Source: Streptomyces chromofuscus
Lineage (GTDB): Bacteria > Actinomycetota > Actinomycetes > Streptomycetales > Streptomycetaceae
Direction: 5' to 3'
DNA: 64,000 bases
NCBI RefSeq assembly: GCF_015160875.1
Contig: NZ_CP063374.1
Location: forward strand, 2,728,001-2,792,000
Below, one piece after another: positions 8,453-18,340 of the stretch. Under the pieces are notes generated by a model. That model was not told the DNA's origin, searched no databases, and saw only the letters and a program-made list of their open reading frames with translations. How positions within the stretch are numbered: the stretch's first letter is position 1; every line of letters begins with the position of its first letter. A program made the translations under genes and the position numbers.

Positions 8453-10327
8453 CTAGGCCTCCCGCGCCCCGGCGTACATCTCGTCCAGCAGGTGCTGGTA
8501 CTCCCGCTCCACCACGGGCCGCTTCAGCTTCAGACTCGGCGTGATCTCCCCGTGCTCCACGTCGAGGTCCCGGGGCAGCAGCCGGAACTTCTTGATCGTC
8601 TGCCACCGCTGGAGCCCCGCGTTCAGCTCCTGCACGTACCCCTGGACCATCTCCACGGTCGCCGGCGCCGCCACCACGTCGGCGTACGGCTTGCCGTCCA
8701 GCCCGTTCTCCTTCGCCCACTGCATGATCGACGGCTCGTCGAGCGCGATGAGCGCGGTGCAGAAGTTCCGGTCGGCCCCGTGCACCAGGATGTTGGACAC
8801 GTACGGGCACACCGACTTGAACGCGCCCTCGATCTCGGTCGGCGCGACGTACTTGCCGCCCGAGGTCTTGAACAGGTCCTTCTTCCGGTCGGTGATCCGC
8901 AGGTACCCGTCGGGCGACAGTTCCCCGATGTCCCCGGTGTGGAACCAGCCGTCCGGCTCCAGCACCTCGGCGGTCTTCTCGGGCAGCCCGTGGTACCCCT
9001 CCATGATCCCGGGCCCGCGCAGCAGGATCTCGCCGTCCTCCGCGATCCGCACCTCGGTCCCGGGCAGCGGCTTGCCGACCGTGCCGGTCCGGTACGCCTC
9101 ACCGGGGTTGACGAACGACGCCGCGGAGGACTCGGTCAGCCCGTACCCCTCCAGGATGTGGATGCCGGCGCCGGAGAAGAAGTATCCGATCTCGGGGGCC
9201 AGCGCCACCGACCCGGACACGCAGGCCCGCAGGCGCCCGCCGAAGGCCTCGCGCAGCTTGGAGTACACGAGCGCGTCGGCCGCCTTGTGCTGCACGGCCA
9301 GCCCGAACGGCGCCGAGGCGGTCCCGGTGCGCCGGAAGTTGTCCTGGGTGACCTTGGCGTACTCGCGCGCGACGCCCGCCGCCCACTGGAAGATCTTGTA
9401 CTTGGCGGGGCCACCGGCACGGGCCTTGGCGGCGACGCCGTTGTAGACCTTCTCGAAGATCCGCGGCACGGCCGCCATGTACGTCGGCTGCACCACCGGC
9501 AGATTCTCGATGATCTTGTCCACCCGGCCGTCGACGGCGGTGATGTGACCGACCTCGAGGTGCCCGGAGATCAGCACCTTGCCGAAGACGTGCGCGAGCG
9601 GCAGCCACAGGTACTGCACGTCGTCCGGGCCGAGCAGCCCGGTCGCGGCGATCGCCTTCGCCATGTACGACCAGTTGTCGTGCGGGAGCCGGACACCCTT
9701 GGGACGGCCGGTCGTGCCGGAGGTGTAGATCAGGGTGGCCAGCTGGTCCTTGGTGATCGCACCGACCCGCTCCTTGACCAGACCCGGCTCCGTCTTGAGC
9801 CGGGCCGCGCCGCGCTCCTCCAGCTCGGTGAGGCTGAGCACCCGGTCGTCGGTCTCCACGCCCGTGGCGTCGATGACGACGACATGCGTCAGGTCGGGCA
9901 GCTCCGCGCGCTTCTCCAGCGCCTTGGCCAGCTGCTCGGCGTCCTCCGCGATGAGCACGCGGCTGCCCGAGTCGGCGAGGATGTACGCCGACTCGTCGGC
10001 GTTGGTCTGCGGGTAGATCGTGGTGGTGGCGGCGCCGGCGCACATGATGCCGAGGTCGGCGAGGATCCACTCGATCCGGGTGGCGGAGGCCAGCGCGACC
10101 CGCTGCTCCGGCTCGACCCCCAGCTCGATCAGGCCGGCCGCGATGGCGTTCACCCGCTCGGCGGTCTGCGCCCAGCTCAGCGACTTCCACTCGTCCGGGC
10201 CCTGCCCCGAGGCCGACGGGACGGGGTGACGGAACGCCTCGGCGTCCGGGGTGGCCGAAACGCGCTCCAGGAAGAGGCCCGCGACGGACGGCGGACGGTT
10301 CTCGATCAAAGTCTGTGTGTCGGTCAC
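8453..10327 (-). CDS. long-chain fatty acid-CoA ligase (AMP-binding)
   Basis: Acyl-CoA synthetase of 624 residues that activates fatty acids through an acyl-adenylate. The ATP signature YTSGTTGRPKGV is near residue 200, with GYGLTESSA, TGDIGE and the hinge DRKKDLFKTSGGKYVAP further on. The order and length fit FadD15-type long-chain enzymes of actinobacteria. The ATG follows a purine-rich stretch (CCGGAGGATGTCGTGACC context). Both neighbours are on the same strand but separated by gaps of more than 150 bases, so it is probably transcribed alone. Confidence 0.93.
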   Translation of the reverse strand: MTDTQTLIENRPPSVAGLFLERVSATPDAEAFRHPVPSASGQGPDEWKSLSWAQTAERVNAIAAGLIELGVEPEQRVALASATRIEWILADLGIMCAGAATTTIYPQTNADESAYILADSGSRVLIAEDAEQLAKALEKRAELPDLTHVVVIDATGVETDDRVLSLTELEERGAARLKTEPGLVKERVGAITKDQLATLIYTSGTTGRPKGVRLPHDNWSYMAKAIAATGLLGPDDVQYLWLPLAHVFGKVLISGHLEVGHITAVDGRVDKIIENLPVVQPTYMAAVPRIFEKVYNGVAAKARAGGPAKYKIFQWAAGVAREYAKVTQDNFRRTGTASAPFGLAVQHKAADALVYSKLREAFGGRLRACVSGSVALAPEIGYFFSGAGIHILEGYGLTESSAASFVNPGEAYRTGTVGKPLPGTEVRIAEDGEILLRGPGIMEGYHGLPEKTAEVLEPDGWFHTGDIGELSPDGYLRITDRKKDLFKTSGGKYVAPTEIEGAFKSVCPYVSNILVHGADRNFCTALIALDEPSIMQWAKENGLDGKPYADVVAAPATVEMVQGYVQELNAGLQRWQTIKKFRLLPRDLDVEHGEITPSLKLKRPVVEREYQHLLDEMYAGAREA

Positions 10328-10521
10328 GACATCCTCCGGGGCCCGCGACGGTGCGGCTGGCTCAGGGCGTCTTGCGCCTTCAGTGCGGCAGGGTGCACTC
10401 GCGCGCCGTTGCTTAACTCGCGAGTAACTATCGAGCAGGGATCAGGGTAGAGGCCGACCGGCCACTGCGTAAGACTTCGTGCTGTGTCACTTCCTCGATA
10501 AGGGCGGCCCTACGCATGCGA

Positions 10522-10554
10522 CAGGGGCCTGCCGTCCTGGACGGCAGGCCCCTG
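10522..10554 (-). terminator. intrinsic terminator after lepA
   Basis: A perfect 16-bp palindrome with arms CAGGGGCCTGCCGTCC and its complement around a single central base. It begins 40 bases after the lepA stop. There is no T tract, as is common in Streptomyces. Confidence 0.8.
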
Positions 10555-10593
10555 TTGGGCACGATTCGCGAAGTTACCCCCGGTAGGCCGCGG

Positions 10594-12462
10594 CTACTTC
10601 TTGCCCTTGGCCGGCCCCGCGCTGTCGTCGCTGGACAGCACCGCGATGAAGGCCTCCTGCGGAACCTCCACGGAACCCACCATCTTCATCCGCTTCTTGC
10701 CTTCCTTCTGCTTCTCCAGCAGCTTCCGCTTACGGGAGATGTCACCGCCGTAGCACTTGGCGAGGACGTCCTTGCGGATGGCGCGGATGGTCTCGCGGGC
10801 GATCACCCGGGAGCCGATGGCGGCCTGCACCGGCACCTCGAAGTTCTGCCGCGGGATCAGTTCCTTGAGCTTGGCGACGAGCCGCACGCCGTACGCGTAC
10901 GCCTGGTCCTTGTGCGTGATCGCCGAGAAGGCGTCCACCTTGTCGCCGTGCAGCAGGATGTCGACCTTGACCAGGCTGGAGGACTGCTCGCCGGTGGGCT
11001 CGTAGTCCAGCGAGGCGTAGCCGCGGGTCTTGGACTTCAGCTGGTCGAAGAAGTCGAAGACGATCTCGGCGAGCGGCAGGGTGTAGCGGATCTCGACGCG
11101 GTCCTCGGAGAGGTAGTCCATGCCGAGCAGGGTGCCGCGCCGGGTCTGGCACAGCTCCATGATCGCGCCGATGAACTCGGTGGGCGCCAGGATCGTCGCC
11201 CGCACCACCGGCTCGTACACCTCGGCGAGCTTGCCCTCGGGGAACTCGCTCGGGTTGGTGACGGTGTGCTCGATGCCGTCCTCCATGATCACGCGGTAGA
11301 CCACGTTGGGCGCGGTGGCGATCAGGTCGAGCCCGAACTCCCGCTCCAGCCGCTCCCGCACCACGTCGAGGTGGAGCAGGCCGAGGAAGCCGACGCGGAA
11401 ACCGAAGCCGAGGGCGGCGGAGGTCTCCGGCTCGTACACCAGCGCGGCGTCGTTGAGCTGGAGCTTGTCCAGCGCCTCGCGCAGTTCCGGATAGTCGGAG
11501 CCGTCCAGCGGATACAGCCCGGAGAAGACCATGGGCTTGGGGTCCTTGTACCCGCCGAGCGCCTCCGTGGCCCCCTTGGCCTGGCTGGTGATCGTGTCAC
11601 CGACCTTGGACTGCCGGACGTCCTTCACACCGGTGATCAGGTAGCCCACCTCACCGACGCCGAGCCCGTCGGCGGGGAGCATCTCGGGCGAGTTGCAGCC
11701 GATCTCCAGCAGCTCGTGCGTCGCGTTCGTGGACATCATCCGGATCCGCTCACGCTTGTTGAGCTGGCCGTCGATGACACGGACGTACGTCACGACGCCG
11801 CGGTAGGAGTCGTAGACGGAGTCGAAGATCATGGCGCGCGCGGGCGCGTCCTTCACGCCGACCGGCGGCGGGATCTCGGCGACGACCTTGTCGAGCAGGG
11901 CCTCCACGCCGAGTCCGGTCTTCGCGGACACCTTCAGCACGTCGTCCGGCTCACACCCGACCAGGTTCGCCAGTTCCTCGGCGAACTTCTCCGGCTGCGC
12001 GGCCGGCAGGTCGATCTTGTTCAGCACGGGAATGATGGTGAGGTCGTTCTCCATCGCCAGGTACAGGTTGGCGAGGGTCTGGGCCTCAATGCCCTGGGCG
12101 GCGTCGACGAGGAGGATGGTCCCCTCGCAGGCGGCGAGCGACCTCGAGACCTCGTAGGTGAAGTCGACGTGCCCCGGGGTGTCGATCATGTTGAGGATGT
12201 GCGTGTTGCCCGGGTCCTGGGTGGGAGCCCAGGGCAGGCGCACGGCCTGGGACTTGATCGTGATGCCGCGCTCGCGCTCGATGTCCATCCGGTCGAGGTA
12301 CTGAGCACGCATCTGCCGCTGCTCGACCACACCGGTCAGCTGGAGCATCCGGTCGGCGAGCGTGGACTTGCCGTGGTCGATGTGCGCGATGATGCAGAAA
12401 TTGCGGATCAGAGCCGGGTCGGTACGGCTCGGCTCGGGCACATGGTTAGGGGTCGCGGGCAC
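10594..12462 (-). CDS. lepA: elongation factor 4 (LepA)
   Basis: Ribosome-associated translational GTPase of 622 residues that back-translocates or remodels ribosomes during initiation and stress. G1 is AHIDHGKST near residue 25, G3 is DTPGHVDF, G4 is NKIDLP and G5 is SAKTGLG; the LepA-specific C-terminal domain ends in the basic [20 protein letters not shown] start. It is divergent from rpsT across a 230-base promoter region and ends in a strong hairpin. Confidence 0.98.
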   Translation of the reverse strand: MPATPNHVPEPSRTDPALIRNFCIIAHIDHGKSTLADRMLQLTGVVEQRQMRAQYLDRMDIERERGITIKSQAVRLPWAPTQDPGNTHILNMIDTPGHVDFTYEVSRSLAACEGTILLVDAAQGIEAQTLANLYLAMENDLTIIPVLNKIDLPAAQPEKFAEELANLVGCEPDDVLKVSAKTGLGVEALLDKVVAEIPPPVGVKDAPARAMIFDSVYDSYRGVVTYVRVIDGQLNKRERIRMMSTNATHELLEIGCNSPEMLPADGLGVGEVGYLITGVKDVRQSKVGDTITSQAKGATEALGGYKDPKPMVFSGLYPLDGSDYPELREALDKLQLNDAALVYEPETSAALGFGFRVGFLGLLHLDVVRERLEREFGLDLIATAPNVVYRVIMEDGIEHTVTNPSEFPEGKLAEVYEPVVRATILAPTEFIGAIMELCQTRRGTLLGMDYLSEDRVEIRYTLPLAEIVFDFFDQLKSKTRGYASLDYEPTGEQSSSLVKVDILLHGDKVDAFSAITHKDQAYAYGVRLVAKLKELIPRQNFEVPVQAAIGSRVIARETIRAIRKDVLAKCYGGDISRKRKLLEKQKEGKKRMKMVGSVEVPQEAFIAVLSSDDSAGPAKGKK

Positions 12463-12692
12463 GCAGGGTCCTGTCTCTTGAGGCGCCTTATGCCTCGGGT
12501 CGGATCGTTACGTAGCCTCCATGGTCCCACGGGCGGCGACCGGGGACCGGTTTGGGCCACCTGGAGCGCCACTGGTAGCCTGGGTGGCTGTGCCTCATGC
12601 CCTCTCAGCGCGAGGCGCGCCTTCAAGAAATCACCTGGTACGGGACCCGGAATCCCTTCTGGCCCCGTGCCTGAACCTGAAAAGGCTCATTC

Positions 12693-12959
12693 GTGGCGAA
12701 CATCAAGTCCCAGATCAAGCGGATCAAGACCAACGAGAAGGCTCGGCTGCGCAACAAGGCCGTCAAGTCCTCCCTGAAGACCGCGATCCGCAAGGCCCGC
12801 GAGGCTGCTGCCGCGGGTGACGTCGAGAAGGCCACCGAGTACCAGCGCGCTGCCGCGCGTCAGCTCGACAAGGCCGTCTCCAAGGGCGTCATCCACAAGA
12901 ACCAGGCCGCCAACAAGAAGTCGGCGCTGGCTGCGAAGGTCGCTTCCCTCCAGGGCTGA
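12693..12959 (+). CDS. rpsT: 30S ribosomal protein S20
   Basis: An 88-residue primary 16S rRNA-binding protein beginning [18 protein letters not shown], rich in Lys and Ala as expected for S20. The start is GTG, with an AAAAGG element about ten bases upstream. Transcribed alone, divergent from lepA and convergent with holA. Confidence 0.98.
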   Translation: MANIKSQIKRIKTNEKARLRNKAVKSSLKTAIRKAREAAAAGDVEKATEYQRAAARQLDKAVSKGVIHKNQAANKKSALAAKVASLQG

Positions 12960-13108
12960 ACCCCCTGTCTGGTCTGACCGGATCCGGCCCGCCGGATCCA
13001 GCCGCCGGAAGGACCCCGAGCGGGCCCTCTCTCATCCGCTCCCGACCGGCACCCCGGATTCGCACGCGGCCTGCGTTCGCCACGCGGGTGCGAGTCCAAC
13101 AGCCTCAA

Positions 13109-13160
13109 CCGAAGGCCCCGGCGCCCCGCCCTTCCCCAGGGCGGACGCCGGGGCCTTCGG
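13109..13160. terminator. bidirectional terminator between rpsT and holA
   Basis: A perfect 15-bp inverted repeat (CCGAAGGCCCCGGCG and its complement) encloses a second hairpin CCGCCC-N7-GGGCGG. It lies 150 bases after rpsT and 60 bases after holA, so it can serve both convergent genes. Confidence 0.8.
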
Positions 13161-13220
13161 CATGCGCTCGCCGCTTCGACTCAGGCCGGTGGCCGACGGT
13201 CCGTCCGGCGCTTCGACGCG

Positions 13221-14210
13221 CTAACCCCGCCCGCGGGACCGCGCCGCCCGCGCGATGGTCACGACCGCCTTCTCCAGGGCGTACTCGGCGTCGTCCCCGC
13301 CGCCCTTCACGCCCGCGTCGGCCTCGGCGACCGCCCGCAACGCCACGGCCACCCCGTCCGGTGTCCACCCACGCATCTGCTGCCGCACCCGGTCGATCTT
13401 CCACGGCGGCATCCCCAGCTCCCGCGCCAGATCGGCCGGCCGCCCGCCCCGCGCGGCGGACAGCTTCCCGATCGCCCGCACGCCCTGCGCCAGCGCACTG
13501 GTGATCAGCACCGGCGCCACCCCGGTCGCCAGCGACCACCGCAGCGCCTCCAGCGCCTCCGCCGCCCGCCCCTCGACCGCCCGGTCGGCGACCGTGAAGC
13601 TCGACGCCTCGGCCCGCCCGGTGTAGTACCGCCCGACGACCGCCTCGTCGACGGTGCCCTCGACGTCCGCGCACAACTGGGACACCGCCGACGCCAGCTC
13701 CCGCAGGTCGCTTCCGATGGCGTCGCACAGCGCCTGGCAGGCCTCCGGTGTGGCCGACCGCCCCAGCGTGCGGAACTCTCCCCGGACGAACGCCAGCCGG
13801 TCCGCCGGCTTCGTCATCTTCGGGCACGCCACCTCCCGCGCCCCCGCCTTGCGCGCGGCATCCAGCAGCCCCTTGCCCTTGGCCCCGCCCGCGTGCAGCA
13901 GCACGAGCGTGATCTCCTCGGCGGGCGCCCCCAGATACGCCTTCACGTCCTTGATCGTGTCGGCCGACAGGTCTTGCGCGTTGCGCACGACGACGACCTT
14001 GCGCTCCGCGAACAGCGACGGGCTGGTCAACTCCGCGAGCGTGCCCGGCTGGAGCTGGTCCGGCGTGAGGTCGCGCACGTCCGTGTCGGCGTCGGCGGCC
14101 CTGGCGGCGACCACCACCTCCCGCACGGCACGGTCGAGCAGGAGATCCTCCTGGCCCACGGCAAGCGTCACGGGGGCGAGAGGGTCGTCTTGAGCAGTCT
14201 TCCTGGCCAT
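13221..14210 (-). CDS. holA: DNA polymerase III subunit delta
   Basis: Clamp-loader delta subunit (329 residues) that opens the beta clamp during replication. The start MARKTAQDD is followed by VTLAVGQEDLLLDRAV and the delta-family ATPase-like fold segments SLFAERKVVVVRN and LVLLHAGGAKGKG; the C-terminal collar domain has MPPWKIDRVRQQMRGW. The ATG at 14210 is chosen because conserved sequence begins there; an ATG ten codons upstream is less likely. In related genomes it usually follows comEC; here an acetyltransferase gene, a small gene and a repeat array intervene. Confidence 0.93.
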   Translation of the reverse strand: MARKTAQDDPLAPVTLAVGQEDLLLDRAVREVVVAARAADADTDVRDLTPDQLQPGTLAELTSPSLFAERKVVVVRNAQDLSADTIKDVKAYLGAPAEEITLVLLHAGGAKGKGLLDAARKAGAREVACPKMTKPADRLAFVRGEFRTLGRSATPEACQALCDAIGSDLRELASAVSQLCADVEGTVDEAVVGRYYTGRAEASSFTVADRAVEGRAAEALEALRWSLATGVAPVLITSALAQGVRAIGKLSAARGGRPADLARELGMPPWKIDRVRQQMRGWTPDGVAVALRAVAEADAGVKGGGDDAEYALEKAVVTIARAARSRGRG

Positions 14211-14318
14211 CCCGGACAGCATCCCATGGAGCACTGACAAGGCCCCCCGTCACCGCCTCCGCCCCGCCCCAAATAGCGCCTCCCGCCTGCACAGACGCAG
14301 CTCGTCGAGCGAAGTGCC

Positions 14319-14657
14319 CGCCGCACGGACGTCCCCTTCGGAACCTCTCGCCGCATGGACGCCCCCTTACGGGCCGTCCCCGCCGACACGGGCACCTCCC
14401 TTACGGGCCGTCCCCGCCGACACGGGCACCTCCCTTACGGACCCCTCCCGCCGACACGAACGCACCCCCACGGACCCTCCCGCCGACACGAACGCACCCC
14501 CACGGACCCTCCCGCCGACACGGACACCTCCCCTACGGGCCCTCCCGCCGACACGGACACCTCCCCTACGGGCCCTCCCGCCGACACGGACACCTCCCCT
14601 ACGGACCCTCCCGCCGACACGGACACCTCCCCTACGGGTCCTCCCGCCACCCCTCCC
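14319..14657. repeat. tandem repeat array, about ten units of 30-34 bp
   Basis: Units begin with CGCCGACACGG or close variants at 14319, 14349, 14381, 14415, 14449, 14481, 14513, 14546, 14579, 14612 and a last partial at 14645. The four units from 14513 to 14644 have a period of exactly 33 and are nearly identical; units become more divergent with distance from 14645. The last partial unit is the 3' end of the small gene at 14632-14877, so the array looks like repeated duplication of that gene end including its stop. There are no unique spacers. It fills the 421-base gap before holA; on the minus strand each unit carries GGGGAGGTG. Confidence 0.9.
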
Positions 14658-14877
14658 ACTCCGCCACGAACTCGTCCAGCGCGCCCGCGTCCAGCCGCCC
14701 GTCGTCGTCCCGCAGCACGACCAGCCACTGCGCGTCCTCGGCGTCGTCCTCACCGGCCAGCGCGTCCCGCACCAATCGCGGCTCCTCGTCCAGCCCGAAC
14801 CGCTCCCCGAGCGCTTCCGCGACCTCCTCCGCCGCGTCGCGGTCGGGCAGCACCAGTACATGTCTCACTTCGCTCAC
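14632..14877 (-). CDS. conserved small acidic protein, function unknown
   Basis: An 81-residue acidic protein starting at GTG (MSEVRHVLVLPDRDAAEEVA) and ending VAEWEGWREDP. It resembles small Streptomyces proteins found next to holA, but I know no function. A GTG six codons upstream is also in frame; GGAA precedes the chosen start. There are no cysteines or membrane segments. Its last five codons and stop form part of the tandem array that continues downstream, so its 3' end is the apparent seed of the repeat. Confidence 0.65.
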   Translation of the reverse strand: MSEVRHVLVLPDRDAAEEVAEALGERFGLDEEPRLVRDALAGEDDAEDAQWLVVLRDDDGRLDAGALDEFVAEWEGWREDP

Positions 14878-14919
14878 GGCGCCATTTTCCGGCACCGTCC
14901 CGGCCGGCGACCCAGCAGG

Positions 14920-15789
14920 TCAGCCGACCTCACCCGCGGCCCCGGCCCACCCCGCGGCTCCCCGCACGACCGGCACGCGGTCCAGCTCGATCCCGAACCG
15001 CTTGCGGTACACCTCCAGCACCTCCTCGTCCGTCCCCAGCTCCCGCTGGTCCCGCGTCCCGTCCGCCGCCGTCACCTTCAGCTGCCGCCCGCTGAGCGTG
15101 ATCCGCCCGCCGTCCTCCGTGATCCGGGAGCACACCAGCGACTGCACGAAGTGCGACTCCGCCGAGGTGCTGTGCCACCAGGCCCCGCTCACGAAGTCCC
15201 CGAGCACCCGCGGCCGCTGGTCCAGCCGGTACACGGGCTTGCCGTCCCTGACCAGGTCCAGGTCGGGCACGCCGGTCCCGCCCCCGGACGCCGGCGCACC
15301 CCGCACGCCCGCCGCGTCCGGCCCCGCCTCGGCGATGCGGAACACTCCCCCCGGATCGAGCTGTTCGCGCCGCTCCTGGAAGGCCAGCGGGTAGTGGCTG
15401 AGCGCGCCGAAGCCGACGTCGGCCAGCCACTCGCCCGCGTCCACCGTCCGCACCCGCAGCGCGAGGTGGTCGTACGGTATGCCCAGCCGCCCGCCCTCCC
15501 CGTAGACGCGCGCCGCCAGCAACGAGACGTCGTACCCCAGCGCGGCGAGCAGCGCGCCGAAGGCCCCGTTCAGTTCGTAGCAGAAGCCGCCACGCCGCGC
15601 CCCCACCACCTTGTCCAGCAGCCGCTTCTCCTCCAGCACGATCTCCTCGCCGAGGTGGATCGAGAGGTTCTCGAAGGGGATCGTCTGCAGATGGCGCAGC
15701 TGCAGTTCGCGCAGGACGTCGACGGTGGGCCAGGCGGGTTGTGGGACGCCCATGCGGCGGAGGTAGGCATCGACCTGTGCGGCTTTCAT
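14920..15789 (-). CDS. arylamine N-acetyltransferase
   Basis: Acetyl-CoA-dependent N-acetyltransferase of 289 residues. The Cys-His-Asp triad is visible in RRGGFCYELN, PYDHLALRV and WLADVGFG. The family acetylates arylamines, hydrazines or amide precursors in secondary metabolism. The ATG at 15789 follows the comEC stop after four bases (AGGC), so translation is probably coupled to comEC, an odd partner. Further in-frame codons upstream run inside comEC and were rejected. Confidence 0.92.
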   Translation of the reverse strand: MKAAQVDAYLRRMGVPQPAWPTVDVLRELQLRHLQTIPFENLSIHLGEEIVLEEKRLLDKVVGARRGGFCYELNGAFGALLAALGYDVSLLAARVYGEGGRLGIPYDHLALRVRTVDAGEWLADVGFGALSHYPLAFQERREQLDPGGVFRIAEAGPDAAGVRGAPASGGGTGVPDLDLVRDGKPVYRLDQRPRVLGDFVSGAWWHSTSAESHFVQSLVCSRITEDGGRITLSGRQLKVTAADGTRDQRELGTDEEVLEVYRKRFGIELDRVPVVRGAAGWAGAAGEVG

Positions 15790-15793
15790 GCCT

Positions 15794-18340
15794 TCAGTCT
15801 CGCGCCACGCGCAAGCCCGCGCCCGCACCGACGACAGCCAGTGCCCCGTCCACATCCGTCCGCAGCACGGTCGCGCCCCCGTCCCGCAACGCCGCGACCG
15901 TGGCGGGAGCCGGGTGACCGTACGGGTTGTCCGCACCGCAGGAGATCAGCGCGAGGCGCGGCGCGGCCCGGCGTATCAGCTCCGGGTCCTGGTAGGCGGA
16001 GCCGTGGTGGGCCACCTTCAGCACGTCCACGCCGCCCATCAGCGCGGCCGCCGGTGTCCGCAACAGTGCCCGCTGTGCCGGGGGTTCCAGGTCCCCGAGC
16101 AGCAGCATCCGCACGCCCGCCGAGCGGACGAGCAGCGCGACGCTGGCGTCGTTCGGGCCCTCCGGCGCCGGTACCGGTCCGGGCGGCGACACCTCCCCGT
16201 CGGAACGCGGCGGAGGGCTCGGGGGAGGCCACAGCACCTGCCAGGTCAGGTCCCCGGTGCGCCGCTGCTCCCCGGCCCGGGCGTGCGTGACCCCGATCCC
16301 CCGGGCGGCGGCCTGCCTGCGGACGAACTCCGCCTGGTCCGCCGGTTCTTCGTAGCCGGTCGTCTCGATCGCCCCCACGGCACGGCCCCGCAGTACACCG
16401 GGCAGCCCCGCCACATGGTCGGCGTGGAAGTGGGTCAGGACCACCAGCGGCACGCGGGTGATGCCGAGGTCGCGCAGGCACCGGTCGACCAGTTCCGGGT
16501 CGGGTCCGGCGTCCACGACGACCCCCGTGCCCTCGCCCGCCGCGAGCACCGTCGCGTCACCCTGTCCCACGTCGCACATCGCCAGCCGCCAACCGGGCGG
16601 CGGCCAGCCCGTGACCACTCTGGCCAGCGGCGGGGGCTGCACCACCGCCAGCACGAGCAGCACCCCGCAGCCCGCGCACAGCCACGGGTGCCCGAGCAGC
16701 CGCCGGCCGGCGACCAGGACGACCACCGTGACGAGGGCGAGGAGAGCCGCCCCGCCCCAGCCGCCCGGCCAGTCCACCCCGGCACCGGGCAGCGCCGCCC
16801 CGGCCCGGGCGACGTCCGCGATCCACCCGGCCGGCCAACCGGCGCACCACGCCAGGCCCTTGGCGACCGGCATCGCCACCGGCGCCACCGCCAGCGCCGC
16901 GAAGCCCAGCACGGTGGCCGGCGCGACCGCGACCTCCACGAGCAGATTGCACGGCACCGCCACCAGACTCACCCGCGACGACAGCACGGCCACCACCGGC
17001 GCGCACAGCGCCTGTGCCGCGCCCGCCGCCGCCAGTGCCTCCGCGAGCCGCGGCGGCACCCCGCGCCGGCGCAGCGCACCGCTCCAGCGGGGCGCGACGG
17101 TGAGCAGCGCGCCCGTGGCCAGGACCGAGAGCGAAAAGCCGTAGCTGCGGGCCAGCCACGGGTCGTAGAGCACCAGCAGCAGCACCGCGGTCGCCAGCGC
17201 CGGGATCAGCGACTTGCGGCGGCCGGTCGCGAGGGCGAGCAGCGCGACGGTGCCGCAGGCCGCGGCCCGCAGCACGCTCGGGTCCGGTCTGCACACGACC
17301 ACGAACGCCAGGGTGAGCGCGCCGCCGAGCACGGCCGTCGTCCGCAGCGAGACACCGAGCCGGGGTGCGAGGCCGCGCCGCTCACTGCGCTGCGCGAGGC
17401 CGGGCGGGCCCAGCAGCAGGGCGAGCACGATGGTGAGGTTGCTGCCGGACACGGCGAGCGTGTGCGCGAGGTCGGTCTCCTTGAAGGCCTCGTCCAGGTC
17501 CGGTGTGATCCGCGAGGTGTCACCGACGACGAGCCCCGGCAGCAGTGCCCGCGCGTCCGCCCGAAGCCCGTCGGTGGCTCCCCGCAGGCCCGCGCGCAAC
17601 CGTCCCGCGAAGCGCTGGGCGCCCGACGGTTCCCCCACCACCTGCGGCCCGGCCCGGTCCCGCACCCGCAGCACGGCCGCGATCCGGTCCCCGCCCACCA
17701 GGGCGGGGACGAGCCGCCCGGTCACCCTGACCCGGGTGGACGGCAGCAGCCCGAGCCACTCCCGCCGCCCGGTCGCCCCCGCGTCGACGATCACCAGGAC
17801 CGGCGTGCGCGTCACGGTTCTCGCCCCGGAGGCCTCCTCCACGCCCAGGACCTCGCCCTTCGTCAGCACGGACACCGGCGCCAGGTGGTTGCCCGTGACT
17901 CTCGGCCGGGTGAGCCGGGGATCGGAGGTGACCTGCACCTCGGCAGTGACCATGGCGAACCGCTCCGCCAGGCCGGGAACCGGGCCACGCCGCAGATCGG
18001 CCCCGTGCAGCCCCGCCGAGGTGGCGGCCGCGGCGACGCAGAGGAACACGGCGGCGGCGGAGAAGCCCGCGCCGACGCGCGCTGCCGGGACTGCCGGGCG
18101 AACGGCACCGAGCAGCAGGCCGCAGGCGACGGCCAGGCATGCCACGACCACGCCGGTCAGCAGCCCCGGTGAGGCGTCCAGCGCCCGCGCCGCCGTCGCC
18201 CAGGCGGCCAGGGCGAGAGGTACGAGCCGCAGGTCCGCCGGCCCCTCCTGCCGTGGATGGGCCGCTCCGAGGCGGCCCCCCGAGGCCCTGTGCACGGCGG
18301 GGCGCTCACCCGAGGGCGCGACGTCCGGGGTGCGCGTCAT
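15794..18340 (-). CDS. ComEC/Rec2-type competence protein
   Basis: An 848-residue inner-membrane DNA-uptake channel family protein. The N-terminal third has several hydrophobic segments and a DUF4131-like region, the middle carries the competence channel core (LAVSGSNLTIVLALLLG), and the C-terminus is a metallo-beta-lactamase domain with LTHFHADHVAGLPG. Its start overlaps the comEA stop by four bases. Streptomyces is not known for natural transformation, so the role here is open. The arylamine acetyltransferase gene follows after four bases. Confidence 0.9.
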   Translation of the reverse strand: MTRTPDVAPSGERPAVHRASGGRLGAAHPRQEGPADLRLVPLALAAWATAARALDASPGLLTGVVVACLAVACGLLLGAVRPAVPAARVGAGFSAAAVFLCVAAAATSAGLHGADLRRGPVPGLAERFAMVTAEVQVTSDPRLTRPRVTGNHLAPVSVLTKGEVLGVEEASGARTVTRTPVLVIVDAGATGRREWLGLLPSTRVRVTGRLVPALVGGDRIAAVLRVRDRAGPQVVGEPSGAQRFAGRLRAGLRGATDGLRADARALLPGLVVGDTSRITPDLDEAFKETDLAHTLAVSGSNLTIVLALLLGPPGLAQRSERRGLAPRLGVSLRTTAVLGGALTLAFVVVCRPDPSVLRAAACGTVALLALATGRRKSLIPALATAVLLLVLYDPWLARSYGFSLSVLATGALLTVAPRWSGALRRRGVPPRLAEALAAAGAAQALCAPVVAVLSSRVSLVAVPCNLLVEVAVAPATVLGFAALAVAPVAMPVAKGLAWCAGWPAGWIADVARAGAALPGAGVDWPGGWGGAALLALVTVVVLVAGRRLLGHPWLCAGCGVLLVLAVVQPPPLARVVTGWPPPGWRLAMCDVGQGDATVLAAGEGTGVVVDAGPDPELVDRCLRDLGITRVPLVVLTHFHADHVAGLPGVLRGRAVGAIETTGYEEPADQAEFVRRQAAARGIGVTHARAGEQRRTGDLTWQVLWPPPSPPPRSDGEVSPPGPVPAPEGPNDASVALLVRSAGVRMLLLGDLEPPAQRALLRTPAAALMGGVDVLKVAHHGSAYQDPELIRRAAPRLALISCGADNPYGHPAPATVAALRDGGATVLRTDVDGALAVVGAGAGLRVARD

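Noticed and set aside
14319..14657. CRISPR array
   Set aside because: Units abut directly with no unique spacers and no cas genes; it is a minisatellite.
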